A stretch of DNA of 64,000 nucleotides from Actinophytocola algeriensis (GTDB lineage: Bacteria; Actinomycetota; Actinomycetes; Mycobacteriales; Pseudonocardiaceae). The notes beneath the pieces were generated by a model. It searched no databases. It saw nothing but the letters and a program-made list of their open reading frames with translations, and was not told the DNA's origin. The position numbers were made by a program, and so were the translations under genes. The stretch is from positions 1,165,269-1,229,268 of the forward strand of contig NZ_JACHJQ010000001.1 in the NCBI RefSeq assembly GCF_014203735.1. The letters run 5' to 3'. Shown here piece by piece: positions 24,854-32,309 of this stretch (within the stretch, counting starts at the first letter, position 1; each line of letters starts with the position of its first letter).

Positions 24854-25474
24854 TCAGGTCATCTTCGCCGACGCGGCCGACTCCTGGGCCAGGCCGCGCA
24901 GCGCGTTCAGCAGTGCGCCGCCGAGCACGGTCATCATCACCACGTGCTCGGCCATGTGGTCGACGTCCCGGCCACCGAGCGTGTCGATCTCGGCCACGGC
25001 CAGCTTCTCCGCCGCGTCGGCGTAGTCGTCGAGCAGGCCGAGGACGTCCGGCTGCCCGAGGCGGGTGAAGTAGTCGAGCACTCCGGCGAGCGCGGCGCGG
25101 GCCGGGTTCGTCGGCCGCACGTGCCAGCCGCGCTGCTCGATGAGGTCGTTCGTGCGGGCCACCGACGACTCGCTCGGTTCGTCGGTGTGCGGCTGCCGCG
25201 CGGCCTGCACGGCGAAGTGGACCTTGCCGATCGACCCGAGCCTGCCGCGGCCCGGCTCGTGCATCAGCGCGAGCACGTCGCGGGCGGCGGCGATCGACAG
25301 GCCGCCGACCTCGGTCAGGGCCCTGACCAGCCGGACCCGGTGCACGTGCGCCTCGTCGTACCTCGCCTGGTTCGGGCTGGTCCGCTCGCCGTGCGGGACA
25401 AGCCCTTCACGCAGGTAGTACTTGATCGTCGGCACCGGCACGCCCGTGCGCCTGCTCAGCTCACCGATCCGCAT
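24854..25474 (-). CDS. MerR family transcriptional regulator
   Basis: Regulator of 206 residues. The N-terminal winged helix MRIGELSRRTGVPVPTIKYY is a standard MerR DNA-binding domain, with the wing at LREGLVPHGERTSPNQARYD and the dimerisation helix beyond. The C-terminal 100 residues are helical and resemble a ligand-binding domain; no Cys cluster for metals is present, so an organic inducer is likely. It is divergent from the SDR gene over a 70-base spacer with a clear inverted repeat, so it probably controls both. Confidence 0.9.
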   Translation of the reverse strand: MRIGELSRRTGVPVPTIKYYLREGLVPHGERTSPNQARYDEAHVHRVRLVRALTEVGGLSIAAARDVLALMHEPGRGRLGSIGKVHFAVQAARQPHTDEPSESSVARTNDLIEQRGWHVRPTNPARAALAGVLDYFTRLGQPDVLGLLDDYADAAEKLAVAEIDTLGGRDVDHMAEHVVMMTVLGGALLNALRGLAQESAASAKMT

Positions 25475-25490
25475 GAGACTCCTCTCAGGT

Positions 25491-25530
25491 GGATAGTGCA
25501 AGTATCCAAAAGCGGGAATCGGCACTATCC
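25491..25530. promoter_or_regulatory. Inverted-repeat operator between merR and SDR genes
   Basis: GGATAGTGC (25491-25499) is repeated in inverted form as GCACTATCC (25522-25530), 22 bases apart. A third half-site, TATCC at 25503-25507, makes a tighter palindrome TGGATA-N7-TATCCA (25490-25508). This nested arrangement in a divergent spacer suggests MerR binding at two overlapping sites. Confidence 0.6.
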
Positions 25531-25544
25531 AATCTGGAGTGATT

Positions 25545-26456
25545 ATGAGCGAAAAACCCAGCAGGCGTGCGGTTCTGGGCGGCGCGGCGGCCGCCGGTCT
25601 CGCGGCACTGGCGGCACCAGCAGCCGCGAGTGCCGCACCCGCCGGCCGGGGCAGGGGCCGGTTCGCGGGCAAGGTCGTGGCGATCACCGGGGCCACCTCG
25701 GGCATCGGCAGGGAGACGGCACTGGCGTTCGCGGCGGAGGGCGCGAAGGTCGGCTTCTGCGGCAGGCGCGAGGACCTGGGCAGGCAGGTGGAGCGGGAGA
25801 TCCGCCGTGCGGGCGGCGAGGCGAGCTACGTGCGCGCCGACGTCCGGGTGCCCGCACAGGTCAAGGCATTCGTGGACGGCGTGGCTGGCAGGTACGGCAG
25901 GCTGGACGTCGCGTTCGCCAACGCGGGCATCCACCTGGGCAAACCACTGCACGACACCACGGTCGAGGAGTGGGACGACGTCCACCTGACCAACACCCGC
26001 GGCGTGTTCCTCACGATCAAGTACGCGGCGCCGCACCTGCGGGAGGGCGGCGTGGTCGTGTGCACGGCGTCGGCACAGGCAGGCCACACCCGTCCGGGCC
26101 ACGCGGCGTACTCGGCGAGCAAACGAGCCGTACAGGGCATCGTGCGGTCGGCGGCACTGGACTACGGCCCGAAGGGCATCCGCGTACTGGCCGTGGACCC
26201 GGGCACCACCGACACCCGCCTGGTCCGCCCCGACGGCATCCCGGACGAGGCGTGGGCACAGTTCAAACTGGCGTGGGGCCCGCTGAACGTGCACGGACTG
26301 CCGAGAATGGCCGAGGCGAAGGAGATCGCGACAGCCGTGGTCTCACTGTCGACACCGGACTTCAGCTATCTGACGGGCACGGAGATCCTGGTGGACGGCG
26401 GCATGAGCGCGGGCCGCCCGATGACCTTCCCACCCGGATTCGAACTGCCGGGCTGA
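25545..26456 (+). CDS. SDR family oxidoreductase with twin-arginine signal
   Basis: Classical short-chain dehydrogenase of 303 residues. The N-terminus SRRAVLGGAAAAGLAAL followed by APAAASAAPA is a twin-arginine (Tat) signal, unusual for an NAD(P)-dependent SDR. The mature domain has the cofactor motif TGATSGIGRE, the NAG motif FANAGIH, the catalytic Ser in CTASAQAG and YSASK. It probably oxidises or reduces a small alcohol/ketone. GGAG five bases before the ATG at 25545 sets the start. Control by the divergent MerR is likely. If exported with bound cofactor it would act outside the membrane; alternatively the signal motif is vestigial. Confidence 0.85.
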   Translation: MSEKPSRRAVLGGAAAAGLAALAAPAAASAAPAGRGRGRFAGKVVAITGATSGIGRETALAFAAEGAKVGFCGRREDLGRQVEREIRRAGGEASYVRADVRVPAQVKAFVDGVAGRYGRLDVAFANAGIHLGKPLHDTTVEEWDDVHLTNTRGVFLTIKYAAPHLREGGVVVCTASAQAGHTRPGHAAYSASKRAVQGIVRSAALDYGPKGIRVLAVDPGTTDTRLVRPDGIPDEAWAQFKLAWGPLNVHGLPRMAEAKEIATAVVSLSTPDFSYLTGTEILVDGGMSAGRPMTFPPGFELPG

Positions 26457-26466
26457 GGTGTCGAGC

Positions 26467-26550
26467 GATGAAGGGGTCCTTTGTCGCGTTGGGTGTGATG
26501 AAGGGGTCCTTCATCAAGCTGGGTGTGATGAAGGGGTCCTTCGTCGCGCG
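26467..26550. repeat. Palindromic repeat array, three units, 30-bp period (left)
   Basis: Units begin GATGAAGGGGTCCTT at 26467, 26497 and 26527. Each core (GATGAAGG-GGT-CCTTCATC in unit 2) can fold into an eight-bp stem with a three-base loop. The array lies just after the SDR stop and just before the AbiEi/DUF559-like gene, matching a related array after that gene. Confidence 0.85.
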
Positions 26551-26615
26551 GGAGTTGTCCACAGGTGGGCAGGGGCTGGTTCAGGTCTCCGGTGGTGCAG
26601 CCGATCGCTGGGAGT

Positions 26616-27560
26616 ATGAAACGAGCCTTCAATCTGACCGAGCTGCGTCGGCACAGTCGGTCCGGTGTGATCACGATGGCCACACTCGAGCGGCTCGGGG
26701 TGTCGCCGCAGACGGCCTACCGGAGGTGCAAGCCCGGCGAGCTGTGGCAGCGACCATTGCCGGGAGTCTTCATACTCGGCAACGCACCACCTTCGCCGAG
26801 GCAACTCATCGAGGCGGCGCTTCTGTTCGCCGGCCCCGAGGCGCTACTCACCGGGGTAGCGGCGTGCCGGTGCCACGGACTGCGGTCCGCGTCCGATGAG
26901 ACAACCGTGCATGTGCTCATCCCGCACGACCGCAACGTCAAGAGCTGTGACTACGTGATCGTCGAACGCACGACCCGATTTCCCGAACGAGTGCTGCGAG
27001 ACGGTGTCCCGCTGGCACCGCTGCCGAGGGCGGTGCTCGATGCCTGCCGTCGGTTCCGTGCTTTCGATCCGTGTCGGGCGTTGCTCGCGGAGGCGGTGCA
27101 GCGCGGCCGGGTCACCGCGGGCGCGCTCGAACATGAGCTCGCGCACGGCAGCCAGCGTGGCACAGCGGTGCCGCGTTCGGTTCTACGCGATGTGCTGCGC
27201 GGTGCTCGGTCCGTGGCCGAGATCGACGGGATGCGGGTGTGGAAGCACACGGGTCTGCCACACCTGTCGTGGAACGTCGACCTGTTTGACGAGGGTGGCC
27301 GGCTCATCGCCCGACCTGACGGCTGGTGCGACGAGGTAGGACTGGCGTGGGAGATCGACTCGTACGAGTACCACTTCGGACGCGAAGGCTACGCGAGGAC
27401 GCTGGAGCGCAACGCGCGATACGCGGCGGCGGGCATCCTGGTGGTCCAAACCCTGCCCAATCGGCTGCGTACCGAACCAGACGTTGTCGCTGCCGAGTTG
27501 CGGGCCGCATACCGCGCAGCGGCAGATCGTCCACGCCCGAACGTGCGCCCGGCCGCGTGA
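26616..27560 (+). CDS. AbiEi-like/DUF559-like protein (wHTH plus Vsr-type nuclease fold)
   Basis: Protein of 314 residues of a common but uncharacterised actinobacterial type. The first 40 residues resemble the AbiEi antitoxin winged helix (VITMATLERLGVSPQTAYRR), the middle resembles the AbiEi-like body (QLIEAALLFAGPEALLTGVA), and the end has a DUF559/Vsr-like nuclease pattern: RPDGW, then LAWEIDSYEYHF and RNARYAAAGILVVQTLP. Acidic residues of a PD-(D/E)xK-type site are present, but the Lys is replaced by Ser. It is not next to an AbiEii toxin. The ATG at 26616 follows GGGAG too closely, so the start is uncertain. Two 30-bp palindromic arrays flank it; a frameshifted paralogue lies at 47490-48436. 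Confidence 0.75.
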   Translation: MKRAFNLTELRRHSRSGVITMATLERLGVSPQTAYRRCKPGELWQRPLPGVFILGNAPPSPRQLIEAALLFAGPEALLTGVAACRCHGLRSASDETTVHVLIPHDRNVKSCDYVIVERTTRFPERVLRDGVPLAPLPRAVLDACRRFRAFDPCRALLAEAVQRGRVTAGALEHELAHGSQRGTAVPRSVLRDVLRGARSVAEIDGMRVWKHTGLPHLSWNVDLFDEGGRLIARPDGWCDEVGLAWEIDSYEYHFGREGYARTLERNARYAAAGILVVQTLPNRLRTEPDVVAAELRAAYRAAADRPRPNVRPAA

Positions 27561-27676
27561 CGAAGGGGCCCTTCGTCGCTGTGGCTGTGACGAAGGGGCC
27601 CTTCCTTACGGTGAACGCAACGAAGGACCCCTTCATCACGGTGAACGCGACGAAAGGGGTCCTTCATCAACGGGCG
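27557..27676. repeat. Palindromic repeat array, four units, 30-bp period (right)
   Basis: Units start at 27557, 27587, 27617 and 27647. Cores read GACGAAGG-GGC-CCTTCGTC and related forms. Compared with the left array, the arm changes are matched on both sides (GATGAAGG/CCTTCATC versus GACGAAGG/CCTTCGTC), so base pairing is kept. The first unit contains the stop codon of the preceding gene. Confidence 0.85.
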
Positions 27677-27710
27677 TCGCGGCCCATACCGGGCCTAGCC
27701 CATGCCGGGC

Positions 27711-28367
27711 CTAGTACCCCAGAGCTCGCCGGATCTCGTCCTCGACGTCCGCGGAAGCCACGAACAGCAACTCGTCACCGGGCTCGAGCGGATCGTCGGG
27801 CTGCGGCACGATCACACGTCCACCACGCAGAATGACCACCAACGCCGAGTCCCGGGGCAACTTGATGTCCCGCACGGGCCGCCCGGCGAGCGGGGTGTCC
27901 TCCGGCAGGGTCAGCTCGACCAGGTTGGCCTGGCCCTGCCGGAGCGTCAACAGCTGCACGAGATCACCGACGGTCACGGCCTCCTCGACCATCGCCGCCA
28001 GCATGCGCGGCGTGGACACCGCGACGTCGACACCCCAGGCCTCGGTGAACAGCCACTCGTTGGCCGGGTCGTTGACCCGCGCGACCACCCGCCGGACCGC
28101 GAACACGGTCTTGGCGAGCAGCGACACCACGAGGTTGACCTTGTCGTCACCGGTGGCGGCGATGACCACGTCACACAGCTGCAGCCCGGCGTCCTCGAGC
28201 GAGGACAGCTCACAGGCGTCGGCGAGCACCCACTCGGCCTGCTCGACGGTATGCGGCTCGTACTGGCCCTCCAGTCGCTCGATGAGCATCACCTGGTGCT
28301 CGTTCGCCACCAGCTCGGCGGCGATGGACCGGCCGACCGCACCCGCTCCAGCAATCGCGACCCGCAT
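27711..28367 (-). CDS. ceoC: TrkA family potassium uptake regulator (CeoC-type)
   Basis: Cytoplasmic K+ channel/transporter regulator of 218 residues: RCK_N domain with the NAD-binding loop AGAGAVGRSIAAEL at residues 6-19, then an RCK_C domain (VRDIKLPRDSALVVILRGGR near 165-185). It gates a membrane partner in response to nucleotides. The ATG overlaps the ceoB stop by one base (TGATG), giving tight translational coupling. The pair corresponds to Rv2691/Rv2692. It reads away from the KimA-like permease. Confidence 0.93.
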   Translation of the reverse strand: MRVAIAGAGAVGRSIAAELVANEHQVMLIERLEGQYEPHTVEQAEWVLADACELSSLEDAGLQLCDVVIAATGDDKVNLVVSLLAKTVFAVRRVVARVNDPANEWLFTEAWGVDVAVSTPRMLAAMVEEAVTVGDLVQLLTLRQGQANLVELTLPEDTPLAGRPVRDIKLPRDSALVVILRGGRVIVPQPDDPLEPGDELLFVASADVEDEIRRALGY

Positions 28368-29032
28368 CAGGACGCCTCCTCGGGCGGCTGCGCCGCGGCG
28401 CTCGTGACGTCGCTGACCGTGCCGGACAGCGCCGCGACGTAGACCTGGTCGTCGTGCTGCACGACGGACTTCGGGGCAGGCAGCACCCCGGTGCCGAACC
28501 GCATGATGAACGACACCCGCGCACCGGTCGCGGCCTCCAGCTCGGCGACCGTGTGCCCGACCCAGCCCTCGTGGATGGGCAGCTGTACGACCGCGACCTT
28601 GCCGGTCGGATCGCGCCACGCCGACGCGACGCCGTCCGGCAGCAGCGTCCGCATCAGCCGGTCGGTCGTCCACGGCACGGTCGCGACCGTGGGGATGCCG
28701 AGCCGCTCGTACACCTCTGCCCGCTTGGCGTCGTAGATGCGGGCGACCACGTGCTCGACGCCGAACGTCTCGCGCGCCACTCGCGCGGAGATGATGTTCG
28801 AGTTGTCGCCGCTGGACACCGCGGCGAACGCACCCGCCCGTTCGATGCCCGCCTCGGTCAGCACCCGCCGGTCGAACCCACCGCCGACGACCTGCTGGCC
28901 GTGGAAGTCGATGCCCAGCCTGCGGAACGCCTGCGCGTCCTTGTCGATCACGGCGACCGTGTGGCCGAGCCGCTCGACCGCGGCGGCGAGCGACGAGCCG
29001 ACGCGCCCGCAGCCCATGATCACCACGTGCAC
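28367..29032 (-). CDS. ceoB: TrkA family potassium uptake regulator (CeoB-type)
   Basis: First gene of the ceoBC pair, 221 residues. The Rossmann loop MGCGRVGSSLAAAV is at residues 6-19, with acidic Asp30 (VIDKD) binding the ribose; the C-terminal RCK_C domain (VAVVQLPIHEGWVGHTVAEL) follows. CeoB and CeoC probably assemble as a hetero-octameric gating ring. GGAGGAGG stands about nine bases before the GTG at 29032. It is divergent from the permease gene that starts 105 bases away, so a shared regulatory spacer is likely. Confidence 0.93.
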   Translation of the reverse strand: MHVVIMGCGRVGSSLAAAVERLGHTVAVIDKDAQAFRRLGIDFHGQQVVGGGFDRRVLTEAGIERAGAFAAVSSGDNSNIISARVARETFGVEHVVARIYDAKRAEVYERLGIPTVATVPWTTDRLMRTLLPDGVASAWRDPTGKVAVVQLPIHEGWVGHTVAELEAATGARVSFIMRFGTGVLPAPKSVVQHDDQVYVAALSGTVSDVTSAAAQPPEEAS

Positions 29033-29122
29033 GAGCCGGCCTCCTCCATGTCAGCGGCGTACTCCTCGGATGTGTCAGCAAGAACCTACCGGTGGCTGCG
29101 CCATCCCGGTGACCGGACCGCT

Positions 29123-29128
29123 TACGCT
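29123..29128 (+). promoter_or_regulatory. -10 box of a leaderless promoter for the K+ permease gene
   Basis: TACGCT lies eight bases before the GTG start at 29137, and no ribosome-binding site is present. No -35 consensus is seen. A leaderless message is predicted. Confidence 0.5.
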
Positions 29129-29136
29129 GTCGTCCC

Positions 29137-31155
29137 GTGCCCAAGCTCGTGTCCGTGCTGAAGAGGTTGGTCGTCGGACGTCCGTTCCGCACCGACCGTC
29201 TCGCACACACACTCCTGCCGAAACGCATCGCGTTGCCGGTGTTCGCGTCCGACGCGATGTCCAGCGTCGCGTACGCGCCGGAGGAGATCCTCCTCACGCT
29301 GTCGGTCGCCGGGGTCTCGGCGTACATGTACAGCCCGTGGATCGCGTTGGTGGTCGTCGCGCTGATGGCCGCGGTGGTCGCCTCCTACCGCCAGAACGTG
29401 CACGCCTACCCGTCCGGCGGCGGTGACTACGAGGTCGCGACCGTCAACCACGGGCCGAGATGGGGACTGGTCGTGGCGAGCGCGCTGCTCGTCGACTACG
29501 TGCTGACGGTGTCGGTGTCGATCTCCTCCGCGGCCGCGAACATCGGCTCGGTCGTGCCGTTCGTGGCGACGCACAAGGTGGAGTTCGCGGTCGGCGCGAT
29601 CGTGATCCTGACGGCGATCAACCTGCGCGGCATCCGCGAGTCCGGCTCGGTGTTCGCGATGCCGACCTACGCGTTCGTGATCGGCATCATCGCCATGGTG
29701 ATCTGGGGCGCCACCCGGGTGTTCCTGCTCGGCGACGACATCCCCGCGGAGAGCGCGAACTTCGAGCTGGTCGAGGAGGGTGACCACCTGTCCGGCTTCG
29801 CGCTGGTCTTCCTGGTGCTGCGGGCGTTCTCGTCGGGTAGCGCGGCGCTGACCGGAGTCGAGGCCATCAGCAACGGCGTGCCCGCGTTCCGCAAGCCCAA
29901 GTCGAAGAACGCGGCGACGACGCTGCTGTTGATGGGCACCCTCGCGATCACCATGTTCCTCGGCCTGATCCTGCTGGCCACCGTGACCAGGGCGAAGCTC
30001 GCCGAGGACCCCGCGCACCAGCTGGTCAACGCCCCCGACGGCTACGAGCAGAAGACGCTGGTCGCGCAGCTCGCGAACGCCGTGTTCGGCGGCTTCGACC
30101 CGGCCGTCTGGTACGTCGTGTTCTTCACCGGCCTCATCCTGGTGCTGGCCGCGAACACCGCGTTCAACGGTTTCCCGGTGCTCGGCTCGATCCTCGCGCA
30201 GGACCGGTACCTGCCCCGCCAGCTGCACACGCGTGGTGACCGGCTCGCGTTCTCCAACGGCATCGTCGGTCTCGCCGCGTTCGCGATCGTGCTGGTCGTG
30301 GCGTTCGACGCCGAGGTGACGCGGCTGATCCAGCTGTACATCGTCGGGGTGTTCGTCTCGTTCGTGCTGAGCCAGAGCGGCATGATCCGCCACTGGAACA
30401 GACTCCTGCGCACGGAGGAGGACGAGGCGGCACGCAAGCGGATGCGCCGGTCGCAGACCATCAACGGGATCGGTCTCGCCATGACCGCGACCGTGCTGGT
30501 GATCGTGCTGATCACGAAGTTCACGCACGGCGCGTGGATCGCGATCGCCGCGATGGCCGCCATCTACCTCGTGATGACCGCGATCCGCCGCCACTACGAC
30601 CGGGTCGCCGCCGAGCTGCGCGAGGCCGAGCTGACTCGGGACGCGACCGTGCTCCCGTCCCGCAACCACGCGATCGTGCTGGTGTCGAAGCTGCACCTGC
30701 CGACCCGCCGCGCGCTCGCGTACGCCCGCGCGACCCGCCCGGACGTGCTGGAGGCGGTGACGGTCAACGTCGACGAGGCCGACACGCGTGCGCTGGTGGC
30801 GCAGTGGGAGCAGGAGGACTTCTCCGTGCCGCTGAAGGTGGTCGAGTCGCCGTACCGCGAGATCACCAAGCCGGTGCTGGAGTACGTGAAGCGCATCCGC
30901 ACCGCCAACCCCCGCGACGTCGTGACCGTGTACATCCCCGAGTACGTGGTGGGCCGGTGGTGGGAGCAGTTCCTGCACAACCAGAGCGCGCTGCGGCTCA
31001 AGGGCAGGCTGCTGTTCCAGCCGGGCGTGATGGTGACGAGCGTGCCATGGCAGCTGGCGTCGTCGCTGCGCCGTAAGGAGCGGTTGCGCGACCGCCAGGA
31101 GGTGCCGCCGGGTGCCGTGCGGCGTGGGCTCTCGGAGAAGAAGGATCGCCAGTGA
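29137..31155 (+). CDS. APC superfamily permease, KimA-like potassium transporter
   Basis: Membrane transporter of 672 residues. About twelve transmembrane helices in the first 470 residues begin near FASDAMSSVAYAPEEILLTL, the N-terminal signature of the KUP/KimA-like branch of APC transporters. A cytoplasmic C-terminal domain follows (NHAIVLVSKLHLPTRRALAY). KimA proteins are high-affinity H+/K+ symporters controlled by c-di-AMP; here the K+ role is supported by divergence from two Trk-type regulators. It corresponds to Rv2690c. It overlaps the methyltransferase gene by four bases (GTGA). Confidence 0.87.
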   Translation: MPKLVSVLKRLVVGRPFRTDRLAHTLLPKRIALPVFASDAMSSVAYAPEEILLTLSVAGVSAYMYSPWIALVVVALMAAVVASYRQNVHAYPSGGGDYEVATVNHGPRWGLVVASALLVDYVLTVSVSISSAAANIGSVVPFVATHKVEFAVGAIVILTAINLRGIRESGSVFAMPTYAFVIGIIAMVIWGATRVFLLGDDIPAESANFELVEEGDHLSGFALVFLVLRAFSSGSAALTGVEAISNGVPAFRKPKSKNAATTLLLMGTLAITMFLGLILLATVTRAKLAEDPAHQLVNAPDGYEQKTLVAQLANAVFGGFDPAVWYVVFFTGLILVLAANTAFNGFPVLGSILAQDRYLPRQLHTRGDRLAFSNGIVGLAAFAIVLVVAFDAEVTRLIQLYIVGVFVSFVLSQSGMIRHWNRLLRTEEDEAARKRMRRSQTINGIGLAMTATVLVIVLITKFTHGAWIAIAAMAAIYLVMTAIRRHYDRVAAELREAELTRDATVLPSRNHAIVLVSKLHLPTRRALAYARATRPDVLEAVTVNVDEADTRALVAQWEQEDFSVPLKVVESPYREITKPVLEYVKRIRTANPRDVVTVYIPEYVVGRWWEQFLHNQSALRLKGRLLFQPGVMVTSVPWQLASSLRRKERLRDRQEVPPGAVRRGLSEKKDRQ

Positions 31156-32309
31156 CATCGCCAGTGACGTCGTGGGAAGGCCGCAGTTTCGAGGTCACGG
31201 TGGGCCAGGTGGCCCACGGCGGCCACTGCGTCGCGAGGCACGAAGGCCGGGTGGTCTTCGTCCGCCACGCCCTGCCGGGCGAACGCGTGATCGCGTCCGT
31301 GACCGAGGACCGGGGCGGGTCGTTCTGCCGGGCCGACGCGGTGGAGGTGCTCTCCCCGTCCCCCGATCGAGTGGAACCACCCTGTCCGGTCGCGGTCCCG
31401 GGTGGCTGCGGCGGCTGCGACTGGCAGCACGCGACGTGGGACGCGCAGCGCGCGTTGAAGGCGACGGTGGTGGCGGAGCAGCTGTCCCGCCTGGCCGGGG
31501 TGACGATGCCGGTGGAGGTGGAGCCGCTGCCGGGCGGTCCGCTGCGCTGGCGCACCCGCGTGCGGATGACCGTCGACCCGGCGGGCCGGCCCGGGTTCCT
31601 CGCGCACCGCAGCCACCGCGTGATCCCGGTGTCCGACTGCCCGATCTCCGCGCCGGGCACCGTCGACGAGGTGGTGTCCAGCACCTGGGCTCCCGGTTCG
31701 TCACTGACGATCGCGGTGGACGCCACGGCGCACACGCACGTGGGTTCGTCTCCGGTCGCGGTGGAACGGGCGGCGCGGCGCGAGTGGCGGGTGTCGGGTT
31801 TCTGGCAGGCACATCCGGACGCGGCGGACGTCTACGCCGAGGTGGTCGCTTCGTGGTCGGGGCTGGCGCCGGGTGAGTCGGCGTGGGACCTGTACGCCGG
31901 GGTGGGGTTGTTCGCGGCGGTGCTCGCCGAGCAGGTCGGCCCGTCGGGATCGGTGATGGCGGTCGAGTCCTACCGGCCTGCTGCCGTCGAGGCGGCGGAG
32001 AACCTGTCGGACCTGCCGCAGGTGCGGGTGTTCGCGGGACGCGTCGAGGCGGTGCTGGGGGCAGGCGCGGGCCCGGACCCGTCGGTGGTCGTGCTCGACC
32101 CGCCCCGGCGGGGTGCGGGCAAGCAGGTGGTGGACGCGATCGTGGCGCGCGGGACCTCCCGGGTCGTGTACGTGGCGTGCGACCCGGCGGCGCTGGCCAG
32201 GGACGTGTCCACGTTCCACGGCCACGGCTTCACCCTGACGCGGCTACGGGCATTCGACGCCTTCCCGATGACGCACCACGTGGAGTGCGTTGCGCTGCTG
32301 GAGCGTTAG
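31152..32309 (+). CDS. TrmA/RlmC/RlmD family RNA (uracil-C5-) methyltransferase
   Basis: SAM-dependent 5-methyluridine methyltransferase of 385 residues. An N-terminal TRAM domain (FEVTVGQVAHGGHCVARHEG) is followed by Fe-S cluster Cys residues at about 78, 86 and 89 (GGCGGCDWQ). The SAM loop is AWDLYAGVGLFAAVLAE; the NPPR-like motif is VVVLDPPRRGAG, and the catalytic Cys is in YVACDPAALARD. The modified RNA (tRNA position 54 or a 23S site) cannot be decided from sequence. It matches Rv2689c. Its stop overlaps the end of the convergent proline-rich gene. Confidence 0.93.
   Translation: MTSPVTSWEGRSFEVTVGQVAHGGHCVARHEGRVVFVRHALPGERVIASVTEDRGGSFCRADAVEVLSPSPDRVEPPCPVAVPGGCGGCDWQHATWDAQRALKATVVAEQLSRLAGVTMPVEVEPLPGGPLRWRTRVRMTVDPAGRPGFLAHRSHRVIPVSDCPISAPGTVDEVVSSTWAPGSSLTIAVDATAHTHVGSSPVAVERAARREWRVSGFWQAHPDAADVYAEVVASWSGLAPGESAWDLYAGVGLFAAVLAEQVGPSGSVMAVESYRPAAVEAAENLSDLPQVRVFAGRVEAVLGAGAGPDPSVVVLDPPRRGAGKQVVDAIVARGTSRVVYVACDPAALARDVSTFHGHGFTLTRLRAFDAFPMTHHVECVALLER

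Noticed and set aside
26467-27676. The 30-bp-period arrays as a CRISPR array
   Set aside because: The repeated part is a short palindrome and the intervening bases are also similar between units, so there are no unique spacers. Only three or four units are present and no cas genes occur in the window.
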